Source: Oryzias latipes | Taxonomy: Eukaryota > Chordata > Actinopteri > Beloniformes > Adrianichthyidae | Direction of reading: 5' to 3' | NCBI RefSeq assembly: GCF_002234675.1 | Contig: NC_019871.2 | Coordinates: forward strand, 19,810,604 to 19,874,603 | DNA length: 64,000 nt | Shown: in pieces, positions 11,963 to 23,393 of the stretch | How positions within the stretch are numbered: the first letter of the stretch is position 1 | How the letters are laid out: each line of letters opens with the position of its first letter | Translations under genes and position numbers: made by a program | The notes under the pieces: generated by a model | The model's database searches: none | Seen by the model: only the letters and a program-made list of their open reading frames with translations | Told to the model about the DNA's origin: nothing

Positions 11963-12582
11963 CCATCAGTCACGCATTATGCTCTTCCACACAAGTATAG
12001 ACAATGCTGCGTTCAGGATATGCTCGGAAAGTAGGAAGATAGCTAAAACAAAACATCAGTGCAGATTCAAATACTCCTTTAGCACATTAATACGGTAGTT
12101 AAAGGGAAACAAATCATTTTGACATTTCATAACACCAAAAGGGACATTCATATTAACGTGATTAAAACAGAGCAAAATTTAACTAAAAAGAAGCAGGATT
12201 TTCCACGAGGTCTTGAAGGCACCACCTGGTCACGTGTAATGTCACGTTGACATTTCAATCGAATATTAGACAATTTGTTATATTAAAATGATCAGTTATT
12301 CGTTACGTTTTTAGAACAATCTTTGGGGTGTCCTTAAAAATAAGAAAGGTGGCTTCAAATTTAACGTCTCAAAAACAGATCGAACTTCCGCTAGATCTGG
12401 TCACATGACCCGACGTGTCATTCTGTCACAAGATAAACAATATGGCGCTGTCCTTTTTTCAATATTCCAAACATCATCAGTAATATCTACATTTTAATGG
12501 TGACATGGCTAACCTGTGATCAAATTGACCTGTATCTTGATAGCGGGCTCGCCAACAGCCAGTCTGGTGGATCATCTTCATC
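11959..12582. promoter_or_regulatory. Putative bidirectional promoter of poldip2 and tmem199
   Basis: These 624 bp separate the divergent start codons of poldip2 (minus) and tmem199 (plus). No TATA box is evident. GTCACGTG lies at 12229-12236 and resembles the core of the CLEAR element bound by TFEB/TFE3, which controls lysosomal and V-ATPase genes. A second ATGGCGC (YY1-like) stands near 12442-12448 on the plus strand. POLDIP2 and TMEM199 are neighbours in mammals too, so a shared promoter would be an old arrangement. Start sites are unknown. Confidence 0.6.
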
Positions 12583-15500
12583 ATGGCGTCTTCCTTTGTC
12601 GTCGGAGATCATTTCAGAAACAAGGTGACGCAGTTACTGGAAAGAGGGGACACATCTCTGCCACAAGCTCTGAGAGAAAACCTAGAGGAGCTTCTGAAAA
12701 GATCACAGCCAACCACGCTGACCTTCAGCACCGCCAGAAAATTGAAGAAACACCTGGAGGAAAATGGTAACAAGCCAGAAGATCATGGTGATGTTTCAAT
12801 TCTGCAGATGAGCTGTGTTGTTGGGGATCACGAGGGAGAGGACCCCCCTCCATAATCCAGAGTAAAATATTCTTCATGTGATTAAATCAAATTACAGAGT
12901 CCTTGATTTGAATGTTTGGATTGAAAAATGTTAACAATTCAGTTTTCAAAATAGAACCAAGATTATTCAAATATAAAGTAAAACACTGTAGGAGAACACA
13001 GGTGCTGATTTGGACCAAACAGGAGTGTCTGTACACAGACCGTACACTGATCCTGAAGGCCCCGTAAAAACTCTGTAAAGGTCATGTGAAGGTCATGTGA
13101 AGACCTTGTTTAGATCCCATGAAGGGGTCAGGTGTGAGCCAGCGTTTAAAACGAGTCCACTCATATTATGGCAGATATAATGGACCACCTTTGGCCACAA
13201 ACAGGCTTTGCTTGGATGACGTTGGAGGGGCAGACACTTTGATTTTGAGTGACAGGAATATTTAGATAAGAAATAAACATAGAGACCGAGTCAAATGTGG
13301 GTCAAGGATTCATTATTACCAGGATATCCCATAATAACCCCCTTTTAAAGGATTATTTACTGTTATAAATAGTCAACTTAATCACAAATTAACAGTTAAT
13401 AACACATGAAATTATCAGTAGAAGTAGAGATTTAAAGAATAATCACAATGATGACCCCATTATGCTTCAATCTGTTTTCTCAAAAAGCAGTTTCTCTGAC
13501 AGTAAACTATGTTTTATGTTTTTAGTTTTCTTCCTGACCATATTTTTACTAATTTTTAGAAAAAGCTTGTTTTTTATGTTAAAAACTGTTTTAAGACTTT
13601 TAAAGCAAGTAACAAAAAAAAACAAATTCACTGAAGTCTTGACAATTCCGCACAATCCAATCAGAGGACGATTTATTATCAACGTTTCCATCTAAAATCA
13701 AGTTAGGCTAATTAATAAAAGCTGTTTTCATGTTGATGGTGATTTAAACTGAGTAAAAGTGGAACTTTCTTTGATAAAATGAAGAATTCCTGCATAAAAA
13801 ACAAACCAAACAATTTTCTGCCTGATTGAAACACAATAAACTTATTTTAAAGGAAAATTCATCATAAATCTCATCATTTCATTATCAAGTGAATTGGAAT
13901 AATTGATTTCATCTATTCCTATCATCCATTTTTAAAGTGAAAAGTCATCTTTTGGAGAGGCAATTAACTTCAAGTTGCCCCCATGCCTGCTTCAGGATGT
14001 GAATATGATGTGAATGTGACTAAATCTCTTTGTTTTCTAAAACCATAACCCATTTGAAGGAGAAAAGTGCAGAAAGATGTGTGTTTGTATGAGTAATAAG
14101 TAGTTATTGAGATTAAAATCCCAAAGAAACAGTTTACCATCCACTTCTATTGTATAGCTACATGATAATATAGTAAAGTCACAAAGAAAGTTTTTTTTTT
14201 TTTTTTTACCACATGGCAGGAATAAGTCATTTGACTTCTTTGTTCTTTTACAGGAAATCCTTTCTATCTGCACGAGTTCCTGGAGGACAGCTCCCTTTAC
14301 CTGCCCGAGGTCGTCAGGCCTCCCCGGGTCAGTTCAGTCTTTTATTTTTAGCCCCAGCATCTTTATCTTTTACCTAAACAATCAGTTCAATAAAAGCCTG
14401 AAATCCATCATCTGCTCATGATCAGGACTTCTCTCTGCTTCCAGAATCCTGAGCTGGTCGCTCGCCTGGAGAGGATCAAAGCAAAGCTAGCAAATAAAGA
14501 ATACGACAGGATGACGCACAACGTGAACGCTCAGGTGCATTTGGGATTTTCACATGAAAACACTTCTTTTTTTAGTGTAAAAGCAGCTGAGGGTAACAAA
14601 ATGTGTTTTTCTTCGTTAGGAAATTAGCAGAAATGGAGCATTTGCAGATTTTGGAAGAGAAGGTTTGAGTGCAACAAAGCTGCAAAATATTTTTTTGTTT
14701 TCTTGGCTTCTATTGAGTTGATTTGTGTCTTTTGTTTGTGTGTCTGTTCTCCTTATCACAGTGCGATCAGTCAAAGCAGTGATGGTGACTGTTTTCAACT
14801 TCCTGGTGACTGTAGTTGCTGCCTTCGCCTGTTCCTACATGGGGAGTCAGTATTTGTTCACAGAAACAGCAGCGGTAGGACGACCTCCATCATTTTTTTC
14901 CACATACCCTTCAGAGCAGAAAATGTTGTCCTGTAAGAACGGTTTTAAATCCACCAAAAACTTCAAATCCCAGAGCCCCACCCCTTCACATTTGGTATAA
15001 TTGAAAAGCCCCAAATGTCCTCTGTAGATACCAAGGGCAGATCATTCAGTAGTGTGCAGTGGTTGGAAGATTTTCAGGTTAGAAATGTCCTCTACAGAGG
15101 ACACATTTGTATTGCTGGTAGTCAGGAGGATGTCTGTATTTAGAATATCAAACATGCAATAACATCATAGTAATGCAGTGTTTGCTGCTGAGGTTTATTG
15201 CCAACAGTTTAACACCTCTAGAAGTTTTCCCCCTCGACTAAATGTGTTTCCACTGCCCCCGCCGGCCACCAGAAGGCCCCGACCCCAAACCTCTAAACCA
15301 CCGCAGATAGACAAGGAGCAGCAACTCTTGGCATTTTTTGATGATTATATAACCCATCAATGTCTGGAAAGCACATTGCAGCAGGATTTTTAAAAAAGCA
15401 ATGTCAATATTTTCTAGGTCATTTTGGTGACCATCTTGGTTTCCAAATATGGCAATTTTTGATCATCTTTATTCCTAGTTTTCTTAAAGTCCCATTAGAA

Positions 15501-15819
15501 GCCAGTGAATGTTGTTTTTCAGTAATTTTTGCAACCAATGCTTGTTATACCTCTGGGTAATGTCTGTCAATGACAGCAAACCCAAATATTAAATAAGCTA
15601 AAATCATGTGAAGCTCTTATATACCTGATAATTATATGTACATGTTTAGTACATAAAACTGGTCTTTCCAATGTTTCTGTGTTGAGGTGACCTGATCCGT
15701 TTTCTCTCCCGTCTGTGTTGCAGCGCGTCATTTCAGCTGTGATTGCTGCTTCTGTCGTCGGGCTCGCGGAGCTTTATGTTCTGGTGCGGACCATGGAAGG
15801 AGAACTCGGGGAACCATAA
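12583..15819 (+). CDS. tmem199: tmem199, V-ATPase assembly factor (Vma12 homologue), complete, 6 exons
   Basis: Exons: 12583-12766, 14254-14327, 14445-14534, 14620-14662, 14762-14874, 15724-15819, all with GT-AG junctions in phase, giving 199 residues (mammalian TMEM199 about 208). The start MASS agrees with mammals. Recognised blocks are [80 protein letters not shown]. There are two membrane segments, about 137-157 and 169-190; the segment before them is cytosolic and helical. TMEM199 pairs with CCDC115 in the ER-Golgi to assemble the V0 sector of the proton pump, and human defects cause a glycosylation disorder. Exon 4 is only 43 nt and its donor GTTTGA is weak. Intron 5 (0.85 kb) has no repeat that I recognise. 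The gene is divergent from poldip2 and probably shares its promoter. Confidence 0.96.
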
Positions 15820-15973
15820 CTTTCCAGAAAACATTTCTATTGTTTTTGTTATCCCTGTCTGATGAACTGATGGACTCATTTTACCTTAATAAGAACAAAG
15901 TTTATTTACATAATCAGTGGATGCATTTGTTTCTTTTTCTTTTTATTTAACTGTCAGATATTCTCTTAAGGTT

Positions 15974-16000
15974 AATAAACAAATACACTGTTTCAATAAA
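15974..16000 (+). terminator. Two candidate tmem199 polyadenylation signals
   Basis: AATAAA occurs at 15974-15979 and again at 15995-16000, about 155 and 176 nt after the tmem199 stop codon. Either could direct cleavage. Confidence 0.6.
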
Positions 16001-16012
16001 GAGTTTGTTCCT

Positions 16013-16320
16013 TAAGCTCCTGTTCCTGTTTGTTCCTGATGTTCCTACTATCATTTCTGATCCTGCTTTTCTGTTTTCATATTTGTTCCTGATGTTTCTG
16101 CTCTTGTGTTTTTTCCTGATATTCCAGATCTCATGCTTGTTCCTAAAATGTTCCTGTTCTATTGTTTGTTTCTGAGATTTCTGCTCTTGTCCTCTTTCCT
16201 GTTGTTTCTGCTCCTTTTTGTTCTGAAAATATTCCTGCTCTTGTGTTTGCTCCTGAAGTTCCTCCTCTTGCTTTTTTCCCGATGTTCCTGATGTTCCCAT
16301 CGTGGTGTTTCCTGATGTTC
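16013..16320. repeat. Degenerate pyrimidine-rich tandem repeat
   Basis: Variations of gttcctg and tgctcttg follow one another for about 300 bp immediately past the tmem199 3' end. Open frames on both strands here (117 and 112 codons) are a by-product of the low-complexity sequence (Gln/Glu/Lys on one strand, Leu/Phe on the other). Confidence 0.7.
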
Positions 16321-16547
16321 TTGCTGTTCTACATTCCTTACAGGCAGGTCTTAAGTATTTCTCGTCATATGCTGTGGCGTTTAATCTCTTCCTCTAATCT
16401 TCTGCTGAGTTTAGATTATGATTACAGGATCTCCACACACACTGCATTTAAACTTGAGGTATTGTTTTACATTCCCTGTAGTAACACCTTTAAATCCTAG
16501 GTGGCAGTAGAGGTTCTCTTCTGCTGCCGCTTCATGTACCAAAAGTA

Positions 16548-16738
16548 CACTTTAACATTGGGAGTTGGGTCATCTAGACCCACTAGACAGTGCTCTGAAT
16601 CTTTTCTCTTCAATGATTTGTGATCTTCACTGGTGTCCATGGATCACATGAAATCTTTCCACCTATATCCACATTTGTCATTGTAGGAATAACACGTCAA
16701 TGTAAGGGTGGGGTCATCTAAGATAGCACAAGGGTTAA
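16548..16738 (+). mobile_element. TTAA-flanked MITE, copy 1 (left end truncated)
   Basis: This copy shares the body (tcatctagacccactagacag ... cacgtcaatgtaagggtggg) with copies at 18262-18472 and 48149-48358. Its right end reads ctaagatagcacaagggttaa. The left terminal repeat is missing and unrelated sequence joins at about 16548. The TTAA next to the terminal AACCCTTGTGC repeat points to a piggyBac-type element. Confidence 0.65.
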
Positions 16739-18261
16739 AGTGACTCTTTGGATGGGAACAGTTAGCAGAAAAACAGAAACAACGATCCGATGAACGAGTG
16801 TAAAACAAAAATGCATGTTAAGGTGGACTGATCATGGTTGGTGCGTTTAGCTATCTGCTAAGAATTGTCTGGGGAGGACTGAAAATGGATCACTGCAGTC
16901 CTCTGGATTCAGTTCTTCAGGGCAGCTGGACTCTGACGGTCCACCTAGAGAACATTGTCTCCAGTTCTAACAGCTGATGATCGGCTCCCTCAGATTTAAC
17001 ATTTTTACATTCCCTTAAAGAGAATTCAGTTGTTCTTATCAATACTTTCATGGAGGGAGTTGTCATGGTGTGATCTTCTGCTCCAGATGTGAATCCTGTT
17101 TCTGCTGGACAGACATGAGGATGTTTGGTCCTGTTTACTGTATGCAGTAAATTATGGAGATAACAAAAGATGAATGTCTGTGGAAAGAGATTTTCTTGCT
17201 TAGAGTAATAACTCAATGTGTCTTCTTTTCAAACCAATCATGTAGAACACAGATTCCTCTGATCCCTGCTTCTGATGGAGCTGATGTTTCCATTCACCGC
17301 GCTGTCCCGCCCGTGTCCGCTCCTGCTATATTAGGGGAGGATTAAAAGATGGAGCCACATCTGGAGTACACAAAAAAATAAAGTATTTCCCAAAGATCTG
17401 AGATTTGACACCCGGATTAGAGCTTTATTGAAAGATTATTTGGTATTAAAGATGATTATGATATGCAGAGATTCCTATCCAGCACAGTCAGCTTTCCTGT
17501 CTGTTCTGTTTGTCTCTGTATTTTACCTCTCATGTAATATTTTAAAACTTAAATCCAGGCCGAATGACAAAGCCTGTAAGCTGATGGAACCTGAGCTCCA
17601 GCTTTAATTTGGTTCTTATTTTCTTTTTCATTCCCTGTCTCTAAACCTTCTGATGCTTACAGCAAAGAAAGATATAAAACCCTGTTTTTACTCAGAAAAC
17701 AATTATTTCAGTCATGGTATCTCACTACATGTAATCGTTTTTTATCTGCATATTTTGAAAAATAATACTCAAAGGGGTTTGGGAATCAAACAGGCCTCAC
17801 AGTTCATCGAACAGCAGCAAAACATGAGAAAGAGAAACCAACCTTTGATCTGACTTTCATTTTTGCATTTTCTTACTGCTGTTTTAGAGCAAATCAGGAA
17901 AACATTTTTGTAATCTGTAATTAAACAGGATTATGAGTAGTCACAGTGTTTAAAACATGGCCAATACAGTTCAAATCCCCCAAACTTTAAAAGTTTAAAA
18001 TGTGATTATTTCTGTTTTACCATCTTTTCTTTAGTCTTTTATATCATCACTAAGTTAAAAGACTTCCAGGATTTCCCCCTAAGCGGAATGCATCTAATTG
18101 TGGGGTTGGCGCAAATGTAGATGTTTTGAAATCCAGACTTGGAGAGTCATTCTCTTCATTTAAAGAATCTCAGCAGACTCAGATGAAGATTCTTCTTTAT
18201 GACCAGAAACTGAATGTGTTGTTAGAACTTAGCAACAGCAGATCAGTAGAAAATTCCCATC
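16739..18261. other. Intergenic stretch without a recognised gene
   Basis: AT-rich sequence between two MITE copies. Open frames near 16917-17216 and 17154-17345 overlap on opposite strands and show no recognised similarity. I see no other structure. Confidence 0.5.
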
Positions 18262-18472
18262 TAACCCTTGTGCTATCTTAGATGACCCCACCCTTACATT
18301 GACGTGTTCTCCCTACCATGACAAAGGTGGATAAAGATGGAAGGATTTCATGTAATCCATGGACACCAGTGAAGATCACAAATCATTGAAGAAAAAAGGT
18401 TCAGAGCACTGTCTAGTGGGTCTAGATGACCCAACTCCCAATGATAAAGTACCTAGGATAGCACAAGGGCTA
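18262..18472 (-). mobile_element. TTAA-type MITE, copy 2 (complete, reverse orientation)
   Basis: This copy begins AACCCTTGTGCTATCTTAGA and ends with the inverted counterpart ctaggatagcacaagggc, giving terminal inverted repeats of about 18 bp on a 211-bp element. It matches copies 1 and 3 along its whole length in reverse orientation. No coding capacity. Confidence 0.7.
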
Positions 18473-18504
18473 AAAAGCTTCTTTAGCTACTTCATGTATT
18501 AACC

Positions 18505-18581
18505 CATGTATTAACCCTTAACCCTTATTTAACCCTTAATTAATGTAAGGGTGGGGTCATCTAAGATAGCACAAGGGTTAA
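18505..18581 (+). mobile_element. Fragment of the same MITE behind a TTAACCC tract
   Basis: From 18541 the sequence taatgtaagggtggggtcat, followed by the usual right terminal repeat ending acaagggttaa, is the last 40 bp of the MITE family. Just left of it is a short tract of ttaaccctt units. It lies only 70 bp from copy 2, which suggests a tandem or nested insertion. Confidence 0.6.
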
Positions 18582-19663
18582 AGTGTCTGCTTTTTATGTC
18601 TTTATGGTCAGGTCATCTGTTTTGTCATCCTAAAGGTAATTTTTCCCATCAATCGTGGTATTTTGGGTTTACACGATCAGTTACTGAAAAAAATGCTTGT
18701 TAACCAAAAACAAATGTAAAACCTTTAATGTCTTTATTGCAGGACTTCTACATTTCTCAGTATATATAACACACTAAACAAACTGCACTTATTTCCTATA
18801 ACCAATAACTCGTATGTCTATCGATGGTGATAGATTTACTGTAGCATTGATGGGGTTTGTTAAAGTTTTTACTTTATAATGTCTAAATGATGATCTGCTT
18901 TATTCTTCAATGAACATGAATTTTGATTTTAGCATTTAGGAGTTCTGTGTTTAGGAGTGTTGGAGACTGACTGTGAAATTCTGGAACAGCCGTGTGTTTG
19001 AAAGGAGAGAAAATAATATTTTAGTTTAAAAAAATTCGAAGATTCTTCATTTAGTGACTAAATTACTGTTTTATTTTAACTTTAATCTACTTTAAGTTTT
19101 TGAAGATCAATATTTTTTACTTAATTCTGAAAAATATCTAAAAACAAACTTTCTTCCTGAGTGTGATCAGGTGCAGACTCCAGTTTTCCAGAATAAAAAA
19201 CTCCTTCACCATTCCTAAAGCTCCCACTGGGAACTCAAAATTTCTTCTCCCTTTTACCTTCTTTAACAGCATTTGCTCATCAGTCTGATCAGAACCCTCC
19301 TTTGTGGATCCAGCTGCCAGTTTGGGTTTGAAAAGTTGACTCACTCTGGACCTCAGGAAGTTGAACGTCACTCATTTCCAGCTCAGGTGGATTTTTGCTG
19401 TGTGTAATCTGTTGTTCTTAGTCAATTCTTAATTTATGAAGGATTTACTGTTGTACATTACATACATTTAACATAATGAGAAGTTTAATTTCCTTCATTG
19501 AACACATTTGTCACTAAATGTAAGTTACACTGAATGATTATTAAAGGAGATTGATGGATTTCTGTGGAAACTAAACAGTTTAAAACAAATAAATAAAAAA
19601 TCCAAACAGGAAAGAAGAATTAATGTCACCACTTTATTCCTGAAACCCCACAAAAATCCCTCC
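18582..19663. other. Intergenic stretch between tmem199 and sebox
   Basis: AT-rich sequence with no recognised gene or repeat. The minus-strand open frame at 19138-19371 (77 codons) has no recognisable similarity and no supporting splice sites. Confidence 0.45.
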
Positions 19664-19686
19664 TTTATTTATTTATTAATTTTATT
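19664..19686 (-). terminator. Candidate sebox polyadenylation signals
   Basis: On the minus strand overlapping AATAAA hexamers lie about 100-120 nt after the sebox stop codon, in an A/T-rich block. Another is at 19633-19638. Confidence 0.5.
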
Positions 19687-19786
19687 TTTTGGTCAAAGTC
19701 AAAAACACAGAAAACTCAGGAGAAAAAACTGACATCACAGGAGACAAAATTCCATAAAAAAGCAGTCTTTCTGTTAGATTCCGGTG

Positions 19787-22123
19787 TCAGAATTCCAGGA
19801 AATTTGTAACAATGGCTGCATTGTAGATCAGATCTGAGATGTATCCCATGGAAGTCTGAGGTCCCATCTGAGGATGGGCATGATGGTGGTGTTGGTGGCT
19901 GCGGTGGCCTTGTCCTGGAGTTACCTCCCAGTACACCGAGTGGGGGTGGGAGGGGACGACCTGATCCACGTAGCCGTGATCTCGACCTCCTGGGCCGGAG
20001 CCGTTCCTGGCCTGGTGGTTCCCAGAGGGAGCGACGCTTTGAGGCTTAAAGCTTGTGAAAGCCTGATAGGAACGGGAGGGGACAGGGTAAGGGGGCGGCC
20101 TGCTCCCCGCCTCAGGGAAGGGGCCAGGGAGGAATCCCGACAGAGTTGCCCCCATGTGCTGCTGCCTCGGTTGCTCCTCCTCCCAAAGACGAGGCTCAGG
20201 CGGTTTGGAGGAGCTGCGAGGAGCCTGCTGGAGGAAGGACGATGCTCCCGCTGAGGACACCTGGTTGCTGTAGATTTGGATCCAGTCGGAGTAAATCGGT
20301 GACACGTCCTCACACGAGTGGTTCGGTTCTTGTCTAAATAACTCTGCCAGACTGGTTGCTGCTGGATAGGTGGAGGTCCCAGGTCCATGAGAAGGTTCTG
20401 CAAAACTTCTGCCTCCCAGAACGGGTTTGGTGGATTTGGGAAGTCTTCCAGTTTTGATGCCTCTAGCTCTTCTGTTCTGGAACCAAACCTGACAGGAATG
20501 GTAGGATATGCATAAAACCTCATGGATATGCAGTGTAAGGGAACTGGACCTAAAATATAAACATTTTAGACATTTTTCAGTCTAAATTGACATCAGAAAT
20601 AATCAATCTGAAAACTATGGTGAGCAATCTTCCAAAACAGATATAGAGCAACATTTATATTATCGGACAAAACAGATTTGTCTTAAACCAAAAGTCCTGG
20701 TTTGTTGATTGCTCTAAAACGTGTTTCTATGGAGCTTTTGTCACAGTAAATGACGTTTTCATTAAATCACATACAGCCGACTGTTGTCTGTGATTGACCG
20801 CCGTACCTGGATCTTGCTCTCAGGCAGGTGTGTGTGAGCGGCCAGCCTCTCCCTGAGGGTGATGTCCGGGTACGGGGTCACGGCAAAGGCTTGCTCCAGC
20901 TCAGACAGCTGGGCGCGGCTGAAGATGGTCCTTTTTCGTTTCCTGTGTCCCTCCATCACAGCCGAGCTCCTCTCAGGCTCTGGAGAAGACACAGCCTCAC
21001 CGCCAGGCGCTTGATCAGACAATCGAGGAAGGAGACCATCAATATTTCCATGAATAAACAGACAGACAGGCAAAGATGAAGGTTTCATTTAATCCTAATT
21101 AACCATTGGTATCATATTTTATATACTAATTTCTGAGAACCCTATCTCATCTCAAATGTTTTGCTAATTTTCCAAACTTAATGGGGAGAAAAACTCGTCT
21201 ATTGTTATTTATTTTTTAAATGACTACTTGTATTGAAATAATTCAACATTTATTGATAATTCTTTTTAAAGAAAATCTTTATAATAGTTAAACCATGTTA
21301 GAACTGTATGGATCAAATTTGCAACAGTGGTAAACAGGATGTTTGTTTTTTTCCTGAACATTTATGTCAATATTGTTGCCTCTCAATCCAACATTGTTTG
21401 GAATGAAAACTGACCAAATCACCCAACGAATCATAGTTGATACTATCTATGGCTCATTAAAAAAACTGATATTGCAAACCTTTTAGTGGATTTCATAAAA
21501 GAGTTTAAAAAAGCATCTTCATTAAAAAATAAATATGGAATTTTCTGTCAATTCTTTGATGCATTGGGCCTTACAGAGTTTTATCTGTAAAATAGACTTC
21601 CACGTTGTATAGAAGATAACTTTTGTCACCCTTTACTATACAAACAGCCTTTTGAATCCACTAGGTGTAATTATAAATATTAAAATCACATGTTTTTTTT
21701 ACCGGAAGGTGCCGTTTTTGTGCTGTAACTCCAGTTATTCGAAGAAAAATCTTTTTTTAATTTCAGGTTAAACGGTAGATAATGAGGCAGCAAAGTACAA
21801 AAAGCCCCAAAAATGTTTATTTATCATCTTTGTTTGTATCTAAAAAGATGAAAAAATAAATTTAGTTTCATTTATCTAAAGCAATGCAATTTCTTCACCA
21901 ACATGTGTTTGTTGTTATTGTCATATATAAATAAAGGTTTATTGAAGTAAAATTGTTTGAAATGACGTCGCTGTCCGGTGAAAACACCGGACTTTCCTCT
22001 TCAGGTAAACTCACCTCTGCGGGGCTCCGGCGGTCCAAAGAACAGCCTCATGTCCACCAGCCCGTTCCTGTTGTTCTGGTTCTTCCTCAGTACCGGGGAC
22101 TCCGAGTCCACGAACAGAGCCAT
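19787..22123 (-). CDS. sebox: sebox (mezzo-type) paired-like homeobox gene, complete, 3 exons
   Basis: Exons (minus): 22123-22015, 20979-20807, 20488-19787, joined in phase by GT-AG introns to give 327 residues. A complete 60-residue homeodomain (about residues 47-106) starts [18 protein letters not shown] and ends in [13 protein letters not shown]; the intron after KIQ splits it near the usual position 46/47. Residue 50 is Gln, as in paired-like homeoproteins without a paired box. The long C-terminal tail is rich in Pro, Ser and Gln, has a His run (HQHHHHAH), and ends with an aromatic/aliphatic patch near [10 protein letters not shown]. Identity rests on the homeodomain and on the position beside tmem199 and poldip2, exactly as SEBOX in mammals. 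Zebrafish sebox (mezzo) is a Nodal-induced mesendoderm regulator; mammalian SEBOX acts in oocytes and early embryos. The start MALFVDSES follows upstream in-frame sequence without another plausible ATG. Confidence 0.93.
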
Positions 22124-22300
22124 GAGTCCACGCGCGCACTGACACGTGCATCCGCCGCGCGGCCTCGACCACTGACAGCTGATGAGGAGCAGCCCGCGCG
22201 AAACCTTCTTATGGAACCCCCTCCCAGCAAATTCAGGTGATAGACGCCTCCCCTGATCTCTAACCATCAGCTGCAGGCTCTATCTGGATTCTCTAGATCT
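22124..22300 (-). promoter_or_regulatory. Putative proximal promoter / 5' UTR of sebox
   Basis: The segment directly upstream of the sebox ATG is GC- and CpG-rich (cgcgcgcac, ccgccgcgcggcc) compared with the AT-rich DNA to its right. No TATA box or clear FoxH1/Smad cluster could be identified by eye. Confidence 0.35.
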
Positions 22301-23393
22301 AGATGTAGAGAATCATTCCAATTAGATGTAAACGTTTTGTATTTTTTCCCCGTAAATGTTTTATTTTTTCCATTATTCCAAGTCAGGAACATTTTTAACA
22401 AGATCAATATTTCTACATATGACTACCAGTAAATTTTCAACACATACACTATAGAAGCCTTCTGAATATTATATTAAAGTTTGTTAATAAAATATTCGAT
22501 ATTTGCCCATTAATCAGATGTCCCCTGTTGTAACAAAACCATTACAACCTGAAAAAATAAATAAAATGAATCTATACGTTTTTGTTCATTTAAATCCTGA
22601 AATGAATTTAAAAGATGAAAACACTACTCGCTTTCATTATAAAAAATTGTTCCATTAAGAACTGCAATAGAAAAACAGGTTAGGATTTTAGCTTAAAATT
22701 GCTGCTGCTTCATGTACTGAGAGAGCAAAGACTATGCTTCAAGTTCAGAATTTAAAAAAGTTTTAGAATTTCTAAAAAAAACCTTGTTTTTCTTTTGCGA
22801 GTCACAGTTTTCTATCTTTTTACGCCATTGAGTCCCTGACTTTGACCAAATGAATTTTACAAAATAAATGCCAAGAAAGGGGGAACTGACCCGCAACTGT
22901 GTGAGGTGATTGAGGCGATACTCAGGCACAAAAACAAAAGGATTTTTATTCATATTAAATCTTATTTAAGAAAAACAACATTTTACCAGCAAAAGAGTAC
23001 AAAAGGATCTTAATTATTATGAAGTGTATTGACTTTTTAAGATTGCGTTGGTTGATATTCCTAAAGTAAACTTTCACTAATTTCGTGAGGGACAATGTTG
23101 TCTAATGATTAAACAAAATTATTATTTCCCATCAAAACAATAAAACAGAATTTCATTATTTTTTCAAAAAAGTATTAAAGGGTGGATTTCAATGTATTTA
23201 TAAAGCTGTTTAAATGTAAAGTTTCACAGCCAGTTTTATTAAATGCAAATTGGGAAAGAAGAGGGACTCAAATTGTACCATTTCTAAAAAATTATTCTTA
23301 AAATATTGTTTACATAAGTATTACTTTGATGAACAGTTTATTCTCAAACAGGTTAGTTTGGATTCAAACCAGACCAGCAACTTTTTGGCTCAA
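22301..23393. other. Intergenic stretch where vitronectin stands in mammals
   Basis: AT-rich DNA upstream of sebox. I looked for vitronectin (somatomedin-B and hemopexin exons) on both strands and see nothing like it. Open frames at 22732-22953 and 23250-23477 are short and unsupported. Confidence 0.45.

Noticed and set aside
15947-16300. 117-codon Gln/Glu/Lys-rich frame
   Set aside because: Product of the gttcctg-type low-complexity tract after tmem199.
18505-18545. Telomere-like TTAACCC tract (also taaccctaaccc at 35693)
   Set aside because: Only a few imperfect units, most without the exact TTAGGG period; no interstitial telomere.
19874-20254. Long plus-strand frame opposite sebox exon 3
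   Set aside because: Antisense shadow of the GC-rich sebox coding exon.
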